Below are positions 8,001 through 12,198 of a stretch of 12,198 bases of DNA, piece after piece. The notes below the pieces were generated by a model. That model was given only the letters and a program-made list of their open reading frames with translations. It did no database searches and was not told the DNA's origin. The stretch is from Hydrogenedens sp964549105. GTDB lineage: Bacteria; Hydrogenedentota; Hydrogenedentia; Hydrogenedentales; Hydrogenedentaceae. The DNA lies in contig CAZJTZ010000049.1 in NCBI GenBank assembly GCA_964549105.1, positions 1-12,198 of the forward strand, read 5' to 3'. The first letter of the stretch is position 1; each line of letters starts with the position of its first letter. A program made the position numbers and the translations under genes.

Positions 8001-9580
8001 GTACCGAAAATACAGATGAAGATGTCTTGCTAAAGTTTATAGTAAAAGACACAGGTATTGGAATTCCAGAGGATAAAGTAGGGCAACTGTTTCAAAAGTT
8101 TGTCCAGGTAGATGCGTCCACTACGCGAAAATTTGGAGGAACAGGACTGGGACTTGCTATATCCAGAGAACTTGCAGAACTTATGGGAGGTAGCATCGGT
8201 GTAGAAAGTGAATACGGCAAAGGTTCTACTTTCTGGTTCACCGTAAGGATGAAGAAACAGAAAAAAGTATCCCATAATGAATTAATTTTTCCTGAAGATT
8301 TACAGGATGTTCGAATCTTAATTGTAGATGATAATGTAAGTAATAGAGAAATTTTACGAATCCGATTAAAATCATGGGGTGCAAGGCCCGAAGAAGCACC
8401 CGATGCCTTCAATGCCTTAAAAATATTAAAAACTGCAAAAAAAGAAAATAACCCCTTTCAACTTTGCATTATTGATATGCAAATGCCCGAGATGGATGGA
8501 GAAACCTTAGGGAAAATTATCGCAACAGACAAAGAATTATCAAATACCATTCTGGTTATGTTGACCTCTATCGGTATTCGTGGAGATGTCCGAAAATACG
8601 AAGAGATTGGTTTTTCTGCTTACTTAACAAAACCTATTAGACACCGGGAACTGTTCGATGTCCTTACAACTCTTTTAAGTTTGCATAAAAAACAGGGTGT
8701 AGGAGACAAAAAAACTTTCTTTAGCCCATCAATCATTACTCGACATAGGATTAGAGAACTACAAAAAGGTTATAAAAAATTTAATGCCGAAGTGTTGCTT
8801 GTAGAAGACAATCTGACAAATCAGCAGGTGGCAGGTGGAATGCTGGACAAGTTGGGAATAAGACCCGATATAGTCAACAACGGAAAAGAGGCAATTGAAC
8901 TTTTGTCAGAAAAAAAATACGATTTGGTATTGATGGATGTCCAGATGCCAGAAATAGACGGATTACAAGCCACTCAAATCATTCGTGATAGGTCCTCCTC
9001 CGTGAGACAACACGATATCCCTATTATCGCCATGACGGCTCACGCTTTTGAAGAAGATAGAAATAGATGTATCGAAGTAGGGATGAATGACTATATTTCA
9101 AAGCCTATTCTTTTAGAAAAACTGGTGAGTATGTTGGAGAAATGGATTCCAGATAGATTACAAACAGAAGAAAAACCGTTTGCAATCTCTACAAAACCAG
9201 GTGTAGAGACAAAGATTCAAGAGACTCACTTTGACAAATCAATCTCTTTTGACTATGATTCTTTTATTAAACGAGTAATGGACGACAAAGAATTGGCAAA
9301 GATAATACTGGATAGTTTTATAAAAGATATTCCTGAACAAATTGAATTGCTAAAGAACTATATTCACGAAAATAGAATTGTTGAAGCAGAAAGGCAGGCT
9401 CATTCAATTAAAGGTGCTTCTGCTAATATCGGAGGAGAACAACTCCGGGAAATTGCTCTTCAAATAGAGAAATGTTGTAAAGAAAAAAAGATAGCAGAAA
9501 TACCGCGATTGATAGCACAGATAGATGAAGAGTTTAAAAAATTGGCAAAACAAATACAGGAAATTTTCTATGACGGATAG
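5021..9580 (+). CDS. Giant hybrid histidine kinase (Cache-like, CHASE, PAS, PAS, HisKA, HATPase, REC, REC, HPt)
   Basis: A 1519-aa BarA/ArcB-type tripartite sensor kinase. Order: membrane helix (about 10-30); extracytoplasmic Cache-like region (33-193); helix (195-213); helix (229-252); CHASE region (about 284-457) with the family-like SWIPAVRAEDKIKFE stretch; helix (about 534-562); PAS (578-696); PAS (709-821); HisKA with H861 in MSHEIRTPMNA; HATPase with N978, DTGIGIP from D1010 and GGTGLGLAIS; receiver 1 with D1152; receiver 2 with D1306; HPt with H1461 in QAHSIKGASANIG. Both receivers retain the acidic pair, Thr and Lys. The expected phosphate path is H861 to a receiver Asp to H1461, then to an external receiver, most likely that of the overlapping diguanylate cyclase. 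The start is ATG 5021, with GGAG at 5010-5013 and only one base after the acyltransferase stop. The Cache-like label is by shape and position, and is less sure than CHASE. Confidence 0.94.
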   Translation: MRNYLKWIVRWHILFSILFVFILGILWTCVIYDSYNQWFRKLFLNQAIHITESIDSTLIKTFKGSDEDLNAPIYQNVLKSLRTLRALIPRCRYLYIMGKNEHGEIFFYMDTQEDTEETPPSHPGEIYEDASLELVQCFDTGKPFTEGPIPDKWGVWVSALVPVRDTVDNKIIAVLGMDIEARDWNKLIWLKTYPTLIFTFLIILVILFSGISFSQREKENSKVGRLKYTEASLTFFISLILTIAAVWYVGIRDQRQRWNTFNEVSDTMRDILVENIRDIRDLILPSVITFFENSEEVTEHEFLQFISSLSKEIPQHLVLSWIPAVRAEDKIKFENRITETYLPEFNIWELASDGNKIPVKDKETYLPILYTTMDKQLPALIGFDVSSEPVLKFAIENSLNTLRTSSTWVLNSSIFNKEDANIMAFYPVFKDGNLIGYISLLTNLRDFLGSIIERRGNINRTQTINVNVFQIQDKDNVQNVYSTFPNKGGEAFLNGINIYDTEKLFLPIFIFQNLYGIVATPGELLFIDAMDNKKSALIFGLIATIVLTVAMGILANYAHTLQSLVHQRTEELNRSREIIKSTLYSIGDAVISVDMQGCIMDMNRSAEILTGFQSNEVSGRSIDEIIRLKDNTTKQRIENPVHKVKNTGECINIANNTILTSREGKEINIADSCTPIKNNKGETIGAVLIFRDVSEEYQQKQRLKESENFQRTLMESVNTGIALIDVETETIEYINSAGAEILGQEKEKIIGSSCHSFLCLEESDFYALKDEGKEIIDESFLLTTYTGEKVSVLRSAKKIVINGKEKILNTFVDISKEKQIEEKLRVTNQQLKNIVQEANKLAMEAGIANVAKSEFLANMSHEIRTPMNAIIGMTSLLLDSELLLQQRHYAEVIQSSSESLLSIINDILDFSKIEAGKLNLEEIDFDLISLLEDFSNVMAVKASEKQLELIIFSEDDVPNLVVGDPGRLRQILTNLVGNAIKFTSRGEVKVQVTCTENTDEDVLLKFIVKDTGIGIPEDKVGQLFQKFVQVDASTTRKFGGTGLGLAISRELAELMGGSIGVESEYGKGSTFWFTVRMKKQKKVSHNELIFPEDLQDVRILIVDDNVSNREILRIRLKSWGARPEEAPDAFNALKILKTAKKENNPFQLCIIDMQMPEMDGETLGKIIATDKELSNTILVMLTSIGIRGDVRKYEEIGFSAYLTKPIRHRELFDVLTTLLSLHKKQGVGDKKTFFSPSIITRHRIRELQKGYKKFNAEVLLVEDNLTNQQVAGGMLDKLGIRPDIVNNGKEAIELLSEKKYDLVLMDVQMPEIDGLQATQIIRDRSSSVRQHDIPIIAMTAHAFEEDRNRCIEVGMNDYISKPILLEKLVSMLEKWIPDRLQTEEKPFAISTKPGVETKIQETHFDKSISFDYDSFIKRVMDDKELAKIILDSFIKDIPEQIELLKNYIHENRIVEAERQAHSIKGASANIGGEQLREIALQIEKCCKEKKIAEIPRLIAQIDEEFKKLAKQIQEIFYDG
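9558..9561 (+). promoter_or_regulatory. Shine-Dalgarno inside the HPt coding end, sets the cyclase start
   Basis: AGGA lies 8 nt before the ATG at 9570, within the last codons of the upstream kinase. This supports the overlapping start at 9570 over the next in-frame ATG at 9582, which has only a weak GGA 4 nt upstream. It also rules against more upstream in-frame starts such as 9525, which would run far into the kinase. The arrangement predicts translational coupling of the two genes. Confidence 0.6.
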
Positions 9581-10499
9581 CATGAAGGGAACAAAAATAC
9601 TAATCGCAGAAGATGACCTAATCTCGCGTCTTATGCTTATCTCTGCCTTAAAACGGTGGGACTATGAGCCTGTTGTAGTTACTAATGGCAAGGAAGCATT
9701 AGAAATACTACTACAAGAAGATTCCCCTCTATTAGCAATTTTGGATTGGATTATGCCTGAAATGGATGGTATTGATGTTATCAAGACCCTTCAAAAAGAA
9801 AAACCAGAATCCATAACATATATGATTATCCTTACCAGCAAAACAGAAAAGGACGATGTGATTTGTGGACTGGAGGCGGGTGCCCATGATTATATACGCA
9901 AACCGTTTGATATAGATGAATTATGGGCACGAATCCGTGTAGGTTTACGAACAGCAACCCTTCAAAAGGAATTGTTAGAAACACAGAAAATCCTGGAATA
10001 TAAAGCGGTTCATGACCCTCTTACAGATTGCCTTAATAGACGCGGTATTCTCGAAAGATTGGAAGAAGAGATAGAACGCTCCTTGCGTTCAGGTTCTCAA
10101 TTCTGTGTAGCCTTGTGTGACTTAGACCATTTCAAAAAGGTTAACGATACTTATGGACATCAAATAGGTGATAATGTATTAAAATATTTCGTTCAGATCA
10201 TCTATAGACAATTGAGACCGTATGACCAGTTAGGTAGATTAGGTGGGGAGGAGTTTTTAATAATTATCCCAGATATCTCTGATGCCGACGCTGTAAGTAC
10301 TCTGGAAAGATTAAGACATTCAGTTCAAGAGGCCGAAATAGATACATATTCTGAAAAACTTAAAATTACAGTAAGTATCGGTGGTGTAATAGTCAAAGGC
10401 AAAGATAACATGGATAACATTATAAAGATAGTTGATGATACCATGTATACCGCAAAGGAAAAAGGTAGGAACCAGGTGTATTTTGGTGGGGTTGAATAA
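9570..10499 (+). CDS. Response-regulator diguanylate cyclase (REC-GGDEF)
   Basis: A 309-aa cytoplasmic protein of WspR/PleD-like logic: an N-terminal receiver (about 6-125) joined by a short helical linker to a GGDEF domain (about 150-305). The receiver has the acidic pair in IAEDD, phosphoacceptor D59, Thr in ILTS and Lys in IRKPF. The cyclase domain has CDLDHFKKVNDTYGH, the active-site GGEEF at 225-229 and RPYD at 216-219. RPYD sits exactly five residues before GGEEF, as expected for the inhibitory I-site that binds cyclic di-GMP. The enzyme should make cyclic di-GMP from two GTP when phosphorylated and be product-inhibited. There is no EAL or other output domain. The gene overlaps the HPt-bearing kinase by 11 bp, which makes that HPt the obvious phosphodonor (inference). 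Confidence 0.95.
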   Translation: MTDSMKGTKILIAEDDLISRLMLISALKRWDYEPVVVTNGKEALEILLQEDSPLLAILDWIMPEMDGIDVIKTLQKEKPESITYMIILTSKTEKDDVICGLEAGAHDYIRKPFDIDELWARIRVGLRTATLQKELLETQKILEYKAVHDPLTDCLNRRGILERLEEEIERSLRSGSQFCVALCDLDHFKKVNDTYGHQIGDNVLKYFVQIIYRQLRPYDQLGRLGGEEFLIIIPDISDADAVSTLERLRHSVQEAEIDTYSEKLKITVSIGGVIVKGKDNMDNIIKIVDDTMYTAKEKGRNQVYFGGVE

Positions 10500-10521
10500 T
10501 AAATAAAATCAAGTAAACATT

Positions 10522-10560
10522 TTAAGAGAAACAAGAACTGCCCAATTTGCTTACCCTTAA
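10522..10560. terminator. Weak imperfect hairpin between convergent genes
   Basis: The gap between the cyclase stop (10499) and the stop of the convergent gene (10562) is only 62 nt. TTAAGAGAAACAA (10522-10534) can pair imperfectly with TTGCTTACCCTTAA (10547-10560) around a 12-nt loop. It is the only candidate for a shared bidirectional terminator. The stem is poor in G+C and has no strong T-run on either side, so this is a tentative call. Confidence 0.25.
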
Positions 10561-10561
10561 C

Positions 10562-11695
10562 TTAATTCCTAAAGTTTTCAATTCGATGAAATGTCAAAAA
10601 ATTAGCATCATGAAAATTATTTGCTCCTCCAAAGTCGTCATCCGACGCAGTTCGAACAACTGCAATCATATCATTACCCTCAAATAACCAGTCTACATAT
10701 TGAAATCCGTGCTTTTCTGTATCCGGGTGATGTAAAATGGTTTTACACAGTTTCCAATCACTTAAATCAAGACTGTTTGCAAGTACAAGCGTGTTCCGAA
10801 TTTGTGCCGCACGCCTGTTTCCCACTTCTTCAGGTGTGGGCCAATTGCATAATGTCCAATATTTCTTCGTCTGCTCATCAAATCGTATCGTAAATTTTGT
10901 CGTTCCACCGTTGAAGTTCACAAAACCCGTTTCAGGGTCAAAGTGAACAGATTTTCCGTCTTCACTAATCTGAACCACCGCTGCTTTTCCGCCTTTTTGA
11001 ATATCAACCCGAAGAATATTGACAAGTTTGCCCTCAGGAGTAGGAACAATATTGCCTTCAAGCCAACCATTAAATTCACCATTAAGCCATTCTTTTGACC
11101 TGGCAATACAATTACTGAATGTCCAGCTTTTAGAGTCTAACAAATTAGAATCTACAGGTGCACTCATCACAAAAGCCCTATAACGCTCTCCCCATTGGTC
11201 TCCACCCATCGCATCCTCAAATGCTCTCCATATTCTTCCATTAAACACCACCACAGGAACAGGCGCCGTGTGATATTGGGCAATGCTCAAAATACCTGAT
11301 TGCCGACCCATAGGTTCCGTCCATGTATAACCCTCATCATCCGATTTCCTGATTACAATATTTCCATGATGTCTGTCCGTACCCATCATATAAATAGAGC
11401 CATTATGCTTGAAAATGTTCGACCAGAACATTCCTCTAAGTGTGGCTATCCTTTTCCACGAATTGCCACTGTCTTCCGAACGATAAACATGCGTAACTGC
11501 AAGTGAATGTTCCGTAGACATAGGACCAAATTCATCATGTTTCGCTAAATATACACTATCACGCACAACAACTATACCCGGAGAACCAATATAAATACCC
11601 GAATTGGCGCAAGAATGCGTAATAACAATTCCGGGCGGTAGTTCTGAAAAAGAAAGTAAAGGGCATATTGTTAAAAGGCAAACTAAAAACGACAT
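10562..11695 (-). CDS. Secreted sialidase-like (BNR/Asp-box) protein
   Basis: A 377-aa exported beta-propeller protein. Residues 1 to about 17 form a signal peptide with a hydrophobic core of Phe, Leu, Val, Cys and Ile, and no canonical lipobox. Two clear Asp-boxes of the S-x-D-x-G-x-[ST]-W type are present, SEDSGNSW (73-80) and SDDEGYTW (118-125), and a degenerate SEDGKSV follows at about 244-250. The C-terminal segment (HDANFLTFHRIENFR) looks like a natural end, so the gene appears complete. Such proteins are annotated as sialidase or neuraminidase family and are frequent in glycan-degrading lineages. The FRIP-type motif with the first arginine of the GH33 triad is not seen, so true sialidase activity is unproven and another glycan substrate is possible. 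The start at 11695 is fixed by a strong ribosome binding site; a longer frame reaches 11755 but lacks one. The gene is convergent to the signalling operon and therefore transcribed separately. Confidence 0.85.
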   Translation of the reverse strand: MSFLVCLLTICPLLSFSELPPGIVITHSCANSGIYIGSPGIVVVRDSVYLAKHDEFGPMSTEHSLAVTHVYRSEDSGNSWKRIATLRGMFWSNIFKHNGSIYMMGTDRHHGNIVIRKSDDEGYTWTEPMGRQSGILSIAQYHTAPVPVVVFNGRIWRAFEDAMGGDQWGERYRAFVMSAPVDSNLLDSKSWTFSNCIARSKEWLNGEFNGWLEGNIVPTPEGKLVNILRVDIQKGGKAAVVQISEDGKSVHFDPETGFVNFNGGTTKFTIRFDEQTKKYWTLCNWPTPEEVGNRRAAQIRNTLVLANSLDLSDWKLCKTILHHPDTEKHGFQYVDWLFEGNDMIAVVRTASDDDFGGANNFHDANFLTFHRIENFRN

Positions 11696-11701
11696 AAAAA
11701 A

Positions 11702-11707
11702 CTCCTT
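11702..11707 (-). promoter_or_regulatory. Strong ribosome binding site of the sialidase-like gene
   Basis: On the minus strand the sequence reads TGTAAGGAGTTTTTTATG, with AAGGAG a few bases before the ATG at 11695. It is the best Shine-Dalgarno in the window. It selects the start that puts the signal peptide at the very N-terminus, rather than the upstream in-frame ATG at 11755. Confidence 0.75.
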
Positions 11708-11766
11708 ACATACATTATCTAAATTTGCAAAAATGTGTATAATAAAGAACAACAATGTTAGGTATC

Positions 11767-11772
11767 ATTATA
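11767..11772 (-). promoter_or_regulatory. Possible -10 box for the sialidase-like gene
   Basis: A consensus TATAAT is read on the minus strand about 70 nt before the start codon, giving a predicted leader of roughly 65 nt. The -35 position holds only T-rich DNA with a poor match to TTGACA. A second -10-like TATTAT at 11739-11744 would give a shorter leader and also lacks a -35. The promoter may depend on an activator, or the call may be chance in AT-rich DNA. Confidence 0.3.
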
Positions 11773-11836
11773 TACAACAAAACTGGAAATTAAAAATTAG
11801 ATAAACTAATTAGGTTTTTCTCACAGATGCTCACTC

Positions 11837-11863
11837 AAAGTAGAAAATCATTTAATCTACTTT
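11837..11863. repeat. Perfect 8-bp inverted repeat upstream of the sialidase-like gene
   Basis: AAAGTAGA (11837-11844) and TCTACTTT (11856-11863) are exact reverse complements separated by 11 nt of A+T-rich DNA. No T-run follows on either strand, so a terminator is unlikely. It sits about 140 nt upstream of the minus-strand start codon and about 65 bp upstream of the candidate -10 box. It could be an operator for a dimeric regulator or a remnant of a repeat element. Confidence 0.45.
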
Positions 11864-11905
11864 AAATAGTCTTAATTGGTAAAGAATCATAGTCATAAAA
11901 AACAA

Positions 11906-11939
11906 TGTCATTTAGAGAAATGTGGCAACGAGAGACTTC
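11906..11939. repeat. Diverged TGTCATTT-GAG intergenic repeat, copy A
   Basis: The stretch begins TGTCATTTAGAGAAATGTGG and continues through CAACGAGAGACTTC. It resembles the widespread intergenic repeat whose typical form is TGTCATTTCGAG... ending in a GAGAAATCT-like segment. Copy B, at 12036-12064 in the same strand orientation, shares the TGTCATTT and GAG blocks. The identification rests on my recollection of such repeats in environmental genomes and on the second copy, not on a database search. No reading frame covers it. Confidence 0.45.
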
Positions 11940-11976
11940 ACCCTTCAACAAAAACCCTTTCAAAAGTTACCCCTTT

Positions 11977-12017
11977 TCTATTATTTTGTATTCTTCTCTA
12001 TCATTTTATATTTTTTC
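11977..12017. repeat. Degenerate 20-bp tandem repeat, two units
   Basis: The unit TCTATTATTTTGTATTCTTC (11977-11996) is followed directly by a related 21-bp unit (11997-12017) that starts TCTATCATTTTATATT. The matches are concentrated in the first 16 positions. A third, poorer continuation may begin with TTTTCATTTCAG. It looks like slippage or duplication in AT-rich intergenic DNA between the two dispersed-repeat copies. Confidence 0.4.
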
Positions 12018-12035
12018 TTTTCATTTCAGACCCCT

Positions 12036-12064
12036 TGTCATTTTGAGCGAAGCAAAAAATCTTT
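12036..12064. repeat. TCATTTTGAGCGAAGC intergenic repeat, copy B
   Basis: The core TCATTTTGAGCGAAGC (12038-12053) is followed by an A-run and ATCTTT. This is one base from the common form TCATTCTGAGCGAAGC that recurs, followed by GAAGAATCT, between genes of many bacterial genomes and metagenome bins (my recollection). It is a better match to that form than copy A. Such repeats are non-coding and are thought to spread as small dispersed elements; their function is not settled. Confidence 0.6.
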
Positions 12065-12128
12065 TCCTTGATTTTTAACTGAGAGTGATAAACAGAAATG
12101 TGAAAATATAAAAGGAAATAAGGAAATG

Positions 12129-12137
12129 TGGTATAAT
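12129..12137 (+). promoter_or_regulatory. Extended -10 promoter candidate facing out of the window
   Basis: TGGTATAAT is a perfect extended -10 (TG-n-TATAAT) on the plus strand. No -35 match is visible at 16-18 bp, which extended -10 promoters can tolerate. No gene starts in the remaining 60 nt: the ATG at 12148 meets a stop after nine codons. If real, it drives a gene beyond the right edge. Confidence 0.35.
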
Positions 12138-12198
12138 AAACTTCTTCATGTTTACCCTAATATTAATTTTTATGTAAGTAAGATAAAAATCGATTTTG

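Noticed and set aside
7684..8412. Antisense open frames opposite the ATPase and receiver part of the second kinase (81-106 codons)
   Set aside because: The opposite strand encodes conserved kinase motifs without interruption; these frames are mirror shadows with no start signals.
9525..9580. Frameshift that splits one kinase-cyclase fusion into two genes
   Set aside because: The kinase ends naturally after its HPt domain, the cyclase has its own receiver, and its ATG has an AGGA at proper spacing. A normal overlapping gene pair explains it.
10621..10946. Open frames on the plus strand opposite the sialidase-like gene (up to 90 codons)
   Set aside because: They lie wholly antisense to a gene with clear Asp-boxes and a ribosome binding site, have no start signal of their own, and their proteins show no recognisable pattern.
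11696..11755. N-terminal extension of the sialidase-like protein to the ATG at 11755
   Set aside because: The extension would bury the signal peptide behind 20 residues, and the strong ribosome binding site at 11702-11707 points to the start at 11695.

Overview
The window is AT-rich (roughly one third G+C by eye) bacterial DNA. It carries four tightly packed plus-strand genes that together form a signalling operon, and one convergent minus-strand gene for a secreted sialidase-like protein. Repeat-bearing intergenic DNA lies at both ends. Membrane sensors with large extracytoplasmic domains and a BNR-type exported protein suggest an uncultured Gram-negative bacterium. The sialidase-like protein resembles those common in Planctomycetes-type and Bacteroidetes-type lineages, and the sensor-kinase richness fits an environmental generalist. 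The phylum cannot be fixed from this sequence alone.

Layout. Positions 1-320 are non-coding: a 13-bp direct repeat, a multi-hairpin element ending in a T-run, and an AT-rich leader. 321-3881 encodes a hybrid histidine kinase with a PhnD-like substrate-binding sensor. 3889-5019 encodes a membrane acyltransferase of the acyltransferase-3 family. 5021-9580 encodes a very large second hybrid kinase with two extracytoplasmic sensor regions, two receivers and a C-terminal HPt domain. 9570-10499 encodes a response-regulator diguanylate cyclase with intact GGEEF and RxxD inhibitory site. 10562-11695 (minus) encodes the sialidase-like protein. 11696-12198 is non-coding, with an inverted repeat, two diverged copies of a TGTCATTT-GAG type intergenic repeat, and a degenerate 20-bp tandem repeat.

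How the genes may work together (inference). Gene junctions of 7 nt, 1 nt and an 11-bp overlap argue for one transcript. There are two transmitter modules, four receivers with all key residues in place, and only one HPt domain. The simplest model is a phosphorelay in which one or both kinases feed the HPt of the second kinase, which phosphorylates the receiver of the diguanylate cyclase and raises cyclic di-GMP. No DNA-binding protein is encoded, so the visible output is the second messenger. The acyltransferase between the kinases suggests that acylation of a surface glycan or lipid is part of the response.
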